DNA of 31,322 nucleotides from CAZVLQ01 sp964628185 (lineage in GTDB: Bacteria > Pseudomonadota > Zetaproteobacteria > Mariprofundales > Mariprofundaceae), in assembly GCA_964628185.1 (NCBI GenBank), contig CAZVLQ010000024.1, forward strand, positions 1 to 31,322, given 5' to 3'. Position 1 is the stretch's first letter. Every line of letters begins with the position of its first letter. The notes beneath the pieces are model-generated. The model saw only the letters and a program-made list of their open reading frames with translations. It was not told the DNA's origin and searched no databases. Positions 22,349-29,731 of the stretch are shown here, in pieces. Made by a program: the position numbers and the translations under genes.

Positions 22349-22363
22349 GAATATACTGTCCCC
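22349..22363. repeat. Terminal inverted repeat of the RAYT element (yefM side)
   Basis: GAATATACTGTCCCC is the exact complement of the repeat at 21630-21644. It marks the outer edge of the transposase unit, about 40 nt upstream of the transposase start and just before the yefM promoter. Confidence 0.85.
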
Positions 22364-22376
22364 GAATTTTGTAGCC

Positions 22377-22426
22377 TTGCCGGAATGCGCAAGGGATTCT
22401 ATAGTACGGAATAAGGTACATGTACA
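22377..22426 (+). promoter_or_regulatory. yefM-yoeB promoter and operator
   Basis: TTGCCG (22377-22382) and TATAGT (22400-22405) are 17 nt apart. Just downstream is the palindrome GTACATGTAC (22416-22425), which includes the TGTACA core (22421-22426). TGTACA hexamers are the known operator cores bound by YefM in E. coli, so autorepression is likely. An AAAGGAG site precedes the ATG. Confidence 0.72.
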
Positions 22427-22439
22427 AAAGGAGTTTCTT

Positions 22440-22694
22440 ATGGATACAATCAGCTACACGAAAGCAAGGGCGACACTTTCACGTACGATGGCCAAAGTGT
22501 GCCATGATCATGCTCCCGTGATTATCACGAGAAAGAGTGAAGCTCCCGTGGTGATGATGTCGTTGGAAGATTATGAGGCGATGGAAGAAACAACGTATTT
22601 GCTTCGCTCTCCGGCTAATGCGAGAAGACTGCTTGAATCCATTGCCGAGCTTGAATCCGGCAAAGGCATGGAAAAAGAACTAATCCTGCAATGA
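22440..22694 (+). CDS. yefM: YefM antitoxin (Phd/YefM family)
   Basis: This 84-residue antitoxin and repressor aligns along its whole length with E. coli YefM: TISYTKARATLSRTM at the start, APVVMMSLEDYEAMEETTYLLRSPANARRLLESI, and SGKGMEKELI at the toxin-wrapping end. The ATG at 22440 has AAAGGAG upstream and is preferred over a longer in-frame reading. It overlaps yoeB by four bases. It sits just outside the RAYT inverted repeat and diverges from the transposase. Confidence 0.96.
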   Translation: MDTISYTKARATLSRTMAKVCHDHAPVIITRKSEAPVVMMSLEDYEAMEETTYLLRSPANARRLLESIAELESGKGMEKELILQ

Positions 22695-22951
22695 ACTTAA
22701 CCTTCTCAACAATGGCTTGGGAAGATTATCTTTATTGGCAAAAAACAGATAAAAAGATATTAAAACGCATCAATCTTCTGATTAGAGACATACAGCGCTC
22801 AGCCTATGAAGGCATCGGCAAGCCGGAACCCTTGAAACACGGACTGTCAAGCTATTGGTCGCGGCGTATCAATGATGAGCATCGAATTGTCTATGCATGT
22901 AAAGACGGCACTGTTTTGATCGCGCAGCTTCGGTACCATTACGGAGCATAG
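22691..22951 (+). CDS. yoeB: YoeB mRNA interferase toxin
   Basis: This 86-residue ribosome-dependent mRNA endonuclease is very close to E. coli YoeB. The catalytic residues are retained: E in GKPEPLKH, R in NDEHRIVYA and the C-terminal HY pair in RYHYGA. The module is intact and probably functional. It is convergent with rlmH, with about 100 nt between the stops that hold no other feature I can support. Confidence 0.96.
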   Translation: MNLTFSTMAWEDYLYWQKTDKKILKRINLLIRDIQRSAYEGIGKPEPLKHGLSSYWSRRINDEHRIVYACKDGTVLIAQLRYHYGA

Positions 22952-23052
22952 TCTGCACTATGTTCTACCTTCAGAGAAAACGGAGACAACGGTATGCTCT
23001 TTTCTCTGTCTGCTGTTCCAAGCTGGGGTAATGCCCTATCCACATTTCGGAT

Positions 23053-23499
23053 TCAGGCATGATGATATGGATGACCGCGAAGGATCATCCACGCACGGTA
23101 ACTTTGTTCGAGCAACAGCACCCGCGCCAGTTGATGCGGCAGGGTCAGCTTTGACAAACTCCACACATCCATTGCCGCGGATCGTACTTCATCGTTTACT
23201 CCGCCTGATCCTCCCACCACAAAATCCACGGTAGCATCACCTTGCTGGCGTGAGAAAAAATCCGCCCATGCCTGACTGCTCGTGGATTTGCCCCGCTCAT
23301 CAAACAGAATATAACGGGATGTCTGGCCGAGAATGTGCCGCGCTTCTTCCTGTAAACGTTGAGAGGATTGTTTGGCCCGACCTTCCGGTAGCTCATGAAT
23401 GGAACATGGTGCAAAAGGTCTCAAACGTTCCACAAAGCGGGCCTCGTACGCCGCCAGTTCCGCCGCACCCTTCCCCACCACAATCAGCCGCAGCCTCAC
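23053..23499 (-). CDS. rlmH: 23S rRNA pseudouridine-1915 N3-methyltransferase
   Basis: This 148-residue SPOUT methyltransferase modifies pseudouridine 1915 in helix 69 of 23S rRNA. It shows RLRLIVVGKG at the start, YILFDERGKSTSSQAWA, VDFVVGGSGGV (the SAM-binding knot) and the C-terminal family signature LTLPHQLARVLLLEQSYRAWMILRGHPYHH. The start is GTG, overlapping the rsfS stop as GTGA. It is the last gene of the conserved nadD-rsfS-rlmH group. Confidence 0.96.
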   Translation of the reverse strand: MRLRLIVVGKGAAELAAYEARFVERLRPFAPCSIHELPEGRAKQSSQRLQEEARHILGQTSRYILFDERGKSTSSQAWADFFSRQQGDATVDFVVGGSGGVNDEVRSAAMDVWSLSKLTLPHQLARVLLLEQSYRAWMILRGHPYHHA

Positions 23500-23867
23500 T
23501 GCCGCAGGGCGCCCTCGCCCGCATTCTCATGCCCGCCCGGACCGGCCCACAGGCGCTCAAGCCGGAATGTTTCCCTTATCTCGGGCAGAAACAGGTGCAC
23601 CACTACATCGCCAAGATCAATCAGCAGCCATTCGGACGCTTCCATTCCTTCAATATGGGTGGACATGCCCAGCCGATGCGCCACCTCCACGACGGCCTGC
23701 GCCATGGCCTTTAATTGCCTGCCATTGCGGCCCGAGGCCAACACGAAATGATCGGCAACCGTGCAACGCCCGCGCACATCAATCACCAGGGGATCAATCC
23801 CCTTCTTGTCCTCAATGGCCCGCAGCACATCTTCCGTCAGCTGTTCAATCCCTGTTTCCACACTCAC
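23496..23867 (-). CDS. rsfS: Ribosomal silencing factor RsfS
   Basis: This protein of about 123 residues binds ribosomal protein L14 and blocks subunit joining when cells starve. The family core is clear: DKKGIDPLVIDVRGRCTVADHFVLASGRNGRQLKAMA, then EGMEASEWLLIDLGDVVVHLFLPEIRETFRLERLW. No ATG start is convincing. Two in-frame GTG codons, at 23867 and 23861, both lie just behind purine-rich sites inside the end of nadD; 23867 is listed, and 23861 is equally possible. It overlaps nadD by more than 15 nt and rlmH by four. Confidence 0.93.
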   Translation of the reverse strand: MSVETGIEQLTEDVLRAIEDKKGIDPLVIDVRGRCTVADHFVLASGRNGRQLKAMAQAVVEVAHRLGMSTHIEGMEASEWLLIDLGDVVVHLFLPEIRETFRLERLWAGPGGHENAGEGALRQ

Positions 23868-24495
23868 TCCCGCGCCTTCCATAGGCCTTTTCGATCTCTT
23901 CGCGCACACACTCCGGCACCAGGCCGGCAAGCGGCTTTCCCGAAGCAGCCAGCCTTCGCACCAGCGTGGCTGAAACATCCGGTAACCGTGTGCGAATACA
24001 CAACAGATTCCCGCAGCCGTCCTGATCCGCAAGTTCCCGCCACTGCCGCGGACGTGCCAACCGCCATCCCTGCCGTGCGGGCGGGGGGCAGCCCGCACGG
24101 TCAAAAACAGCCACATCACACAAGTTGCGATGCTCCGGAAAGTCCACCCATGTGTGAATACCCGCAAAGGCATCCGCACCAAGCAGCAGGATGACCCTGC
24201 GCCCGGGAAAATCCCGCCGGATACGATGTAATGTTACGATGGTGGGCGTCGTGCCCGGCACCTCCCAGTCACGCACCAGCACATCCCCACGGCCGGAAAA
24301 GATGCGCCGCAGCCAGTTCAGGCGCATATCCGCATCCGCTCGCCCGGAAAGACTGCGATGAACGGGATAACCGGCGGGAATAACCCATATTTCGGGCAAG
24401 CCGAGCACCGCAAGGGCCTGCTCAACCAGCGCCACATGCCCCGCATGCGGAGGATCAAAGCTGCCGCCGAAAACGCCGACCGGCTTCATTGCCAT
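23845..24495 (-). CDS. nadD: Nicotinate-nucleotide adenylyltransferase
   Basis: This 216-residue cytosolic enzyme adenylates nicotinate mononucleotide to deamido-NAD. It shows the nucleotidyltransferase signature GVFGGSFDPPHAGHVAL, then ILLLGADAFAGIHTWVDF and a C-terminal segment, DVSATLVRRLAASGKPLAGLVPECVREEI, that corresponds to the ISSTxIR motif. The start at 24495 is used; an ATG two codons later is also possible. It follows proA by 38 nt. Confidence 0.95.
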   Translation of the reverse strand: MAMKPVGVFGGSFDPPHAGHVALVEQALAVLGLPEIWVIPAGYPVHRSLSGRADADMRLNWLRRIFSGRGDVLVRDWEVPGTTPTIVTLHRIRRDFPGRRVILLLGADAFAGIHTWVDFPEHRNLCDVAVFDRAGCPPPARQGWRLARPRQWRELADQDGCGNLLCIRTRLPDVSATLVRRLAASGKPLAGLVPECVREEIEKAYGRRGSECGNRD

Positions 24496-24533
24496 GCGGC
24501 AGGCAAACCCTGCCCCGGATTATTCATACCGGG

Positions 24534-25793
24534 TTATGTCCTGACCTCGCCATGCCCCAGCACAATCCACTTCTGTGTTGTCAGACCTTCCAGCCCGACG
24601 GGTCCGCGCGCATGCAACCGATCGGTTGAAATACCGATTTCCGCACCAAGGCCGTATTCAAAACCATCGGCAAATCGCGTGCTGGCATTCCACATCACCG
24701 AAGCGGAGTCCACTTCGTGCAGAAAGCGCCGGCCTGCCGTATAATTCTCCGTCACGATACTGTCCGTGTGGCCGGAGCCATAGCGCTCAATATGCGCGAT
24801 GGCATCGTCCAGACTGTCCACAATACGGATGGAAAGCACCGCCGCCAGATATTCCGTCGCCCAGTCCTTGTCCGTCGCCCTGCCGATCCCCGTCACCAGC
24901 GCACAGGTGCGCTGACATCCCCTTATTTCCACATGTTTTTCCTGCATGGCTGCGATTACATCCGGTACGAAAGTATTCGCCACATCCTTGTGGACCAGCA
25001 ATGTTTCCATGGCATTGCATACACCCGTGCGCTGTGTTTTGGCATTCATGGCAATCGTCAGCGCCATATCCGGATCAGCCGCGGCATCCACATACACGTG
25101 ACAGATGCCGTCCAGGTGCTTGATCACCGGCACCCGGGCCTCGGCCGTAATCCTCTCGATCAGGGAACGTCCGCCGCGTGGAATAATCACATCCACAAAC
25201 CTGTCAGCCCGGATCAGCGCGCTCACCAGCGCCCGATCCGTTGAGTCCACCAGCTGCACGGCATCCTGGGGCAGGCTCACATCCACCATGCCACGTCGCA
25301 GGCAGGCCGCGATGACACGATTGGAGTGGATCGCCTCCGAGCCGCCGCGCAGGATCACTGCATTGCCGGATTTCAGGCACAGCGCAGCCGCATCGGCGGT
25401 TACGTTGGGACGTGACTCGTAGATAATACCGATCACCCCCAGCGGCACACGCATGCGCCCAACCTGGATACCGGAAGGGCGGTATGCCAGATCGCTGATC
25501 GCGCCCACCGGATCGGGCAGGGCGGCAATCTGCTCCAGGCCCGCGGCCATGGCCTCCACCCGGTCCGCATTCATCTCCAGCCGGTCAAGCAGGGCCTCTT
25601 CCATGCCGGCATCTCCGGCCGCATGCATATCCATGGCATTGGCAGCCAGAATCTCCTCGCATTCCCGCCGCAACACGCCGGCTGCGCATATCAGCGCATC
25701 ATTTTTTGCGCGGGTTCCGGCCATGCGCATATGCGCCGACGCCTCCCGGGCCTGCCTGCCCAGTTTGGACATCAAGGATGTCATGTCTTTCAT
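24534..25793 (-). CDS. proA: Gamma-glutamyl phosphate reductase
   Basis: This enzyme of 419 residues performs the second step of proline synthesis, reducing gamma-glutamyl phosphate with NADPH. The catalytic cysteine is in QRTGVCNAMETLLVHK. The cofactor-binding GVIGIIYESRPNVTADAAALCLKSGNAVILRGG and the C-terminal FGLGAEIGISTDRLHARGPVGLEGL-type region (here YGLGAEIGIST) are typical. The ATG at 25793 is chosen because AAGGGG at the end of proB provides the ribosome-binding site; the in-frame TTG upstream contains that site. It starts four bases after proB. Confidence 0.96.
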   Translation of the reverse strand: MKDMTSLMSKLGRQAREASAHMRMAGTRAKNDALICAAGVLRRECEEILAANAMDMHAAGDAGMEEALLDRLEMNADRVEAMAAGLEQIAALPDPVGAISDLAYRPSGIQVGRMRVPLGVIGIIYESRPNVTADAAALCLKSGNAVILRGGSEAIHSNRVIAACLRRGMVDVSLPQDAVQLVDSTDRALVSALIRADRFVDVIIPRGGRSLIERITAEARVPVIKHLDGICHVYVDAAADPDMALTIAMNAKTQRTGVCNAMETLLVHKDVANTFVPDVIAAMQEKHVEIRGCQRTCALVTGIGRATDKDWATEYLAAVLSIRIVDSLDDAIAHIERYGSGHTDSIVTENYTAGRRFLHEVDSASVMWNASTRFADGFEYGLGAEIGISTDRLHARGPVGLEGLTTQKWIVLGHGEVRT

Positions 25794-25797
25794 AATC

Positions 25798-26940
25798 TCA
25801 AGCCCCTTCAACGTCCTTCAACAGCACCAGATTATCCCGATGCACCACGGAAGAAAAATCGCTGTACCCCAGTACTGCCTCGATTCTGTTGCTGGACACT
25901 CCGATCAGTCTGCGCATTTCATCGGCATTGTAGTTGCACAGCCCGCGGGCAACGATGCCCGAGGCGCCGAAAATTTCCACGCATTCCCCCTTGTCGAACA
26001 TTCCGTTCACGGCCGTCACTCCGACGGGCAGCAGGCTGGCGCCGCGCTCAATGATCGCCCGCTCGGCCCCGGTGTCCACCACAAGTCGGCCGCTTGCCGG
26101 CAGCACCTCGGCTATCCAGTGCTGGCGGCGTGTCCGCCGATCGGAACCACAGGCAAACAGCGTGCCCACGTCCTCCCCCTGCAACAGGGCCGCAAGCGTT
26201 CCCTGCCTTCCCCCGCTGATAATGGCGGCCGCCACGCCGCCACGCGTGGCTATATGTGCCGCTCGCAACTTGCTCGCCATGCCCCCTGTACCAAAAGCGC
26301 TTCCCCGTTCACCCGCCATAGCCATAATCTCGGGGGTTACGGCTTCAACCAGGGATATGCGCCGGGCATCTGCATGCGTGACCGGATTGGCGTCAAACAG
26401 CGCCTCAACGTCGGTCAGAATGGCCAGCAGATCGGCATCCGTCAGCAACGCGACCAGCGCACCGAGCGTATCATTATCACCGAACTTGATCTCCTGCACG
26501 ACCACCGTGTCGTTTTCATTAACGATGGGCACGATACCGGCGGAAAACAGCGTTTCGCTGGTATTGCTTGCATTAAGATAGCGGCGGCGGTTACGCAAAT
26601 CATCCCGGGTGATCAGCATCTGCGCCACGCCGATGCCATGATGCGCAAACGCCTGCTGGTAGGCATGCATCAGGGCCGGCTGACCAATGGCGGCCGCCGC
26701 CTGTTTTTCATGCACGGGAAGCGTGCGCCCCACCCAGCCCAGATGTACGCAGCCAAGCGCCACCGAACCCGATGACACGATCACGATTTCCATGCCCTGC
26801 GCGTGCAGGGCGGCGATTTCATCCGCGAAGCGGTCAACCCGTTCCTGCCGCACACCGCCACACGGGTCGGCCAGCAGCGAACTGCCAATCTTCACCACCA
26901 GCCGGTGAACCCGTCCCAGATCACCGCGGCCCCGAATCAT
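25798..26940 (-). CDS. proB: Glutamate 5-kinase
   Basis: This 380-residue enzyme phosphorylates glutamate, the first and feedback-inhibited step of proline synthesis. It has an amino-acid kinase domain (RLVVKIGSSLLAD, IVIVSSGSVALG, FGDNDTLGALVALLTDADLLAILTDVEALF, GTGGMASKLRAA) and a C-terminal PUA domain (about residues 285-370, ASGRLVVDTGAERAIIERGASLLP). The ATG at 26940 overlaps the obgE stop (ATGA); the long in-frame upstream extension is in obgE and is rejected. Confidence 0.96.
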   Translation of the reverse strand: MIRGRGDLGRVHRLVVKIGSSLLADPCGGVRQERVDRFADEIAALHAQGMEIVIVSSGSVALGCVHLGWVGRTLPVHEKQAAAAIGQPALMHAYQQAFAHHGIGVAQMLITRDDLRNRRRYLNASNTSETLFSAGIVPIVNENDTVVVQEIKFGDNDTLGALVALLTDADLLAILTDVEALFDANPVTHADARRISLVEAVTPEIMAMAGERGSAFGTGGMASKLRAAHIATRGGVAAAIISGGRQGTLAALLQGEDVGTLFACGSDRRTRRQHWIAEVLPASGRLVVDTGAERAIIERGASLLPVGVTAVNGMFDKGECVEIFGASGIVARGLCNYNADEMRRLIGVSSNRIEAVLGYSDFSSVVHRDNLVLLKDVEGA

Positions 26941-27941
26941 GCCGCTTTCTTCATCTTCATGATTTCCTGATACACAGCCCGCAACAGATCCCTTACCCCC
27001 TCCCCCGTGACGGCGGAAATAAAATATGCCGGCAGGCCGGTCCGTTCCGCCTGCGCCATAACTTGCCGCCGCATGATCGGCGTCAGGGCATCCAGTTTGT
27101 TCACCACAAGTATTCTCGGCTTGCGCCATACGGTCTCTCCATAGCCTTCAAGCTCCGCTTCAACCTCGCGCACCTGGGCCGGAATGTCCGCCGTCTGGCT
27201 GGCCGCATCCACCAGATGCAACAGAACCTTCGTGCGCTCGACATGGCGAAGGAAACGCAGGCCCAGCCCCTTGCCCGCATGCGCACCTTCAATCAGGCCG
27301 GGGATATCGGCCACGACAAAACCGTCAGCTTCATCAATAAACACCTCGCCAAGTACGGGCTTCAGCGTGGTAAACGGATAGTCCGCCACCTTGGGACGAG
27401 CGTTGGAAACAGCAGAAAGAAAGGTGGATTTCCCGGCATTGGGGAGCCCGACCAGGCCCGCATCCGCCATCACCTTCAGTTCCAGCACACGTCGTCCTTC
27501 TTCACCCGGATCACCCGGTTGCGCATGGCGCGGCGCCCGGTTTGTGCTGGTGGAGAAACGTGCGTTACCGAGTCCGCCCCTGCCGCCACGCGCCAGAATA
27601 TACTGCTTGCCCTCGTGATTAAGATCAGCGAGAAGGTTGCCCGCCTCATCGCGCACCAGTGTACCGACCGGCACTTCAATCACAATGTCCGTCCCGTTTT
27701 TCCCGTGCCTGCGGGCACCCATCCCGGGCTGACCGTTTCTGGCAAACAGATGCTTCCTGAGATACAGCTCCTGCAGGGTATTCCTGCGCGTGCTGGCGAT
27801 CAGCAGCACATGGCCGCCGCGACCGCCGTCGCCCCCGTCCGGCCCCCCCCTCGGAATATACTTTTCCCGGCGAAACGACACGCAGCCGGCGCCGCCATTA
27901 CCGGCGCGAACGTCAATACACACTTCATCGATGAAACGCAT
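26937..27941 (-). CDS. obgE: Obg-family GTPase
   Basis: This 334-residue GTPase is involved in large-subunit assembly and stress control. The glycine-rich Obg fold covers residues 1-158 (CVSFRREKYIPRGGPDGGDGGRGG). The G domain shows GLPNAGKST (G1), DIPGLIEGA (G3) and NKLD (G4). The C-terminal Obg-specific extension of some relatives is absent. The start is well supported by family alignment, yet there is no clear Shine-Dalgarno before it. It follows the rpmA terminator and begins the obgE-proB-proA-nadD-rsfS-rlmH run. Confidence 0.97.
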   Translation of the reverse strand: MRFIDEVCIDVRAGNGGAGCVSFRREKYIPRGGPDGGDGGRGGHVLLIASTRRNTLQELYLRKHLFARNGQPGMGARRHGKNGTDIVIEVPVGTLVRDEAGNLLADLNHEGKQYILARGGRGGLGNARFSTSTNRAPRHAQPGDPGEEGRRVLELKVMADAGLVGLPNAGKSTFLSAVSNARPKVADYPFTTLKPVLGEVFIDEADGFVVADIPGLIEGAHAGKGLGLRFLRHVERTKVLLHLVDAASQTADIPAQVREVEAELEGYGETVWRKPRILVVNKLDALTPIMRRQVMAQAERTGLPAYFISAVTGEGVRDLLRAVYQEIMKMKKAA

Positions 27942-27959
27942 AGTCAGAAATTACACCAC

Positions 27960-27965
27960 ATTATA
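27960..27965 (-). promoter_or_regulatory. Candidate -10 box for obgE
   Basis: A perfect TATAAT lies about 20 nt upstream of the obgE ATG on the minus strand, directly after the T-run of the rpmA terminator. No good -35 box exists in the stem region. If used, the transcript would start about 12 nt before the ATG. Confidence 0.4.
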
Positions 27966-27969
27966 ACGT

Positions 27970-28002
27970 AAAAACAAAAAGGGGCGCGATCAATCGCGCC
28001 CC
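27970..28002 (-). terminator. Intrinsic terminator after rpmA
   Basis: The stem GGGGCGCGAT/ATCGCGCCCC (27981-28002) has a two-base loop and is followed on the minus strand by a T-rich run, TTTTTGTTTTT (27970-27980). It lies about 20 nt after the rpmA stop and separates the ribosomal-protein genes from obgE. Confidence 0.92.
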
Positions 28003-28022
28003 GATGACAAATTTGTAAAATT

Positions 28023-28271
28023 TCAGCCAGCGACCCGCACCGTGGTGCGCCCTGCCTTTTTGAAATATTCCACTTTACCGTCGGTAAGCGCAAACAGGGT
28101 GTAATCCTTCCCGCAACCCACGTTGTCGCCAGGACGAATTCTGGTGCCGCGCTGGCGGACCAGGATGTTGCCGGCCCGCACGACCTGGCCGCCGAACTTT
28201 TTCACACCGAGCCGCTTGGCATTGGAATCGCGCCCATTACGGGATGAACCGCCCGCCTTTTTATGTGCCAT
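28023..28271 (-). CDS. rpmA: 50S ribosomal protein L27
   Basis: This 82-residue protein reaches the peptidyl-transferase centre with its N-terminal tail. It has the standard MAHKKAGGSSRNGRDSNAKRLGVK start and ends with VEYFKKAGRTTVRV. Its ribosome-binding site AAGGAG is formed by the last codons of rplU. It starts with its ATG, with no removable leader peptide as found in Firmicutes. Confidence 0.98.
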   Translation of the reverse strand: MAHKKAGGSSRNGRDSNAKRLGVKKFGGQVVRAGNILVRQRGTRIRPGDNVGCGKDYTLFALTDGKVEYFKKAGRTTVRVAG

Positions 28272-28274
28272 GGC

Positions 28275-28697
28275 TTACTCCTTCTCTACTTCTTTGGTCG
28301 CTACGCGCTTTTTGGCGGCCGCCGATGCGGTCCGGGGCTTTTTAGCCGCAGCCGCCTTTGCTTCAGCAGGCCCGGCCTTTGCCTTCCTGGCAGCGGCAAT
28401 TTTGGTGATCCGTACCGCTGTATAGGCCTGACGATGGCCCAGGGTCCGTTTGGAATGTTTGCGACGCCGTTTCCTGAAGATCACAATCTTCCTGCCGAGA
28501 CCTTCTTCTACAACCTCGGCGGAAACCCTGGCCCCGGCTGCTTCAGCACCTGTCTTGACGGCATCGCCCTCGCCAAGCAGAAGCACCTGATCAAAGGAAA
28601 CTTTTTTACCCGTCCCGGAAGCAAGCCTGGCCACGCGAAGCACATCGCCTTCCCGTACGCGGTACTGCTTGCCGCCGGTTTGAATGACTGCATACAT
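28275..28697 (-). CDS. rplU: 50S ribosomal protein L21 with long C-terminal tail
   Basis: This is a 140-residue protein; classical L21 has about 103. The first about 102 residues are canonical (MYAVIQTGGKQYRVREGDVL, KIVIFRKRRRKHSKRTLGHRQAYTAVRITKI). The remaining about 38 residues are an Ala/Lys-rich tail (AAARKAKAGPAEAKAAAAKK and further), likely disordered and basic. The ATG at 28697 has GGAG about 7 nt upstream; the longer in-frame extension is rejected. It lies 17 nt after rpmE and 3 nt before rpmA. Confidence 0.97.
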   Translation of the reverse strand: MYAVIQTGGKQYRVREGDVLRVARLASGTGKKVSFDQVLLLGEGDAVKTGAEAAGARVSAEVVEEGLGRKIVIFRKRRRKHSKRTLGHRQAYTAVRITKIAAARKAKAGPAEAKAAAAKKPRTASAAAKKRVATKEVEKE

Positions 28698-28714
28698 ATC
28701 TGACTCCAGATTCT

Positions 28715-28927
28715 CTAGGCCCCGGGCTGCTTCTTGCCGTACTTGCGGTAGAAGCGCTCCACGCGCCCCTCGGTATCCACAATCTTTTGCTTGCCGGTAT
28801 AAAACGGATGACAGGCCGAACAAATTTCGACATGGATGTCGCCCCGGGTAGAGCGGGTTTCAAATGTATTGCCGCAAGAGCATGTAACCTTCGCGGCCCT
28901 GTATTCAGGATGAATGCCAGCTTTCAC
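28715..28927 (-). CDS. rpmE: 50S ribosomal protein L31 (zinc-binding type)
   Basis: This 70-residue protein has cysteines of the zinc-ribbon (C+) form: CSC near residues 16-18 and CSAC near 36-39. MKAGIHPEYRAAKVTCSCGNTF at the start and CHPFYTGKQKIVDTEGRVERFYRKY are diagnostic. The start is GTG, with AGGAG 7 nt upstream. It leads the rpmE-rplU-rpmA group. A zinc-free paralogue is not seen in the window. Confidence 0.97.
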   Translation of the reverse strand: MKAGIHPEYRAAKVTCSCGNTFETRSTRGDIHVEICSACHPFYTGKQKIVDTEGRVERFYRKYGKKQPGA

Positions 28928-28959
28928 GTTGCGACTCCTGTTAATCCGAAAGGGCGCGA

Positions 28960-28988
28960 TTTATACTCATATTGGCCCCGCATAGCAA
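28960..28988 (-). promoter_or_regulatory. Promoter of the rpmE-rplU-rpmA operon
   Basis: On the minus strand TTGCTA (28983-28988) and TATAAA (28960-28965) are 17 nt apart, about 33 nt upstream of the rpmE GTG. Confidence 0.7.
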
Positions 28989-29098
28989 GGGCTATTTTGC
29001 GCCGGCGCCATCAACACAGGCCCCCGCCGGATCAAAACAGGCTGAACAGGCCCTTGCGTCCGCGGCACACCGGCGGCATGAACAACCTCCATTAAAAA

Positions 29099-29138
29099 TG
29101 TGCGTTACATCACATGAGGCTCCCTGCAATCATATGCT
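29099..29138 (+). promoter_or_regulatory. Candidate CRP/FNR-family site and -10 box before the hemerythrin gene
   Basis: TGTGCGTTACATCACA (29099-29114) resembles the CRP consensus TGTGA-N6-TCACA. TATGCT (29133-29138) could be a -10 box; the site would then be centred near -40, the usual class II activator position. The transcript would begin only a few bases before the ATG at 29150. Confidence 0.4.
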
Positions 29139-29149
29139 AGACTTTCCAT

Positions 29150-29707
29150 ATGAAGGTTATTGAAAATCTGATGCTGGATCATCGCATCATCGAAGAGATG
29201 CTGGACATCCTTGAATCCATGTGTCAGCACATGGATGCCGGCAATTCCGTTGATGCCGAGGATATGCATGCCGCCCTGGAATGGATCCGTGAATTCGTTG
29301 ACGGGTGGCATCTGCACAAGGAAGAGGTGATCCTGTTTCCCGTGCTGGCAAAACCGGAATTACGCCGCCAAGACGGCGCGATCGAAGCAATGTTGAATAC
29401 CCATCGACACGAACGGCACCTGCTCGCCGGGATGGCCCGCGCCTCATCCGGGGTGAGAAAGGGAAAAGACGGGGCGGGCGAAGCCTTCTGCCATTCCGCG
29501 AAGGCGTACATTAAACTGATCACGGCCCATATCCAGGAGGAAGATGCCAAATATTACCGCGCTATCAAACCGATGCTTGACGAGCAGGAACAGGAAGAAC
29601 TGTGGCTTGCCTGCCGCAAGCTCGAGGAGGAAATGGGCAAACAACATCTGGACAAAATGATGGCCACGCTCAGGCGGCTTTCAGCCGCTTACCCCGCTCT
29701 AAAATAG
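29150..29707 (+). CDS. Hemerythrin-like domain protein
   Basis: This 185-residue cytosolic protein has the hemerythrin HHE fold. Iron-ligand residues can be seen: H in MLDHRIIEEML, H and E in WHLHKEEVILFP, H in NTHRHERHLLAG and H and E in HIQEEDAKYY. Such proteins bind O2, NO or take part in iron-related redox stress. The length and N-terminus MKVIENLMLDH are typical. No Shine-Dalgarno precedes the ATG, so it may be translated from a very short leader. It is convergent with the SGNH-type gene. Confidence 0.9.
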   Translation: MKVIENLMLDHRIIEEMLDILESMCQHMDAGNSVDAEDMHAALEWIREFVDGWHLHKEEVILFPVLAKPELRRQDGAIEAMLNTHRHERHLLAGMARASSGVRKGKDGAGEAFCHSAKAYIKLITAHIQEEDAKYYRAIKPMLDEQEQEELWLACRKLEEEMGKQHLDKMMATLRRLSAAYPALK

Positions 29708-29731
29708 CGCGCCCCAGCCATATAAACCGGT

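Noticed and set aside
25453..26775. 440-codon plus-strand reading frame opposite proA and proB
   Set aside because: A shadow of two well-supported genes; composition is typical of antisense open frames in GC-rich DNA.
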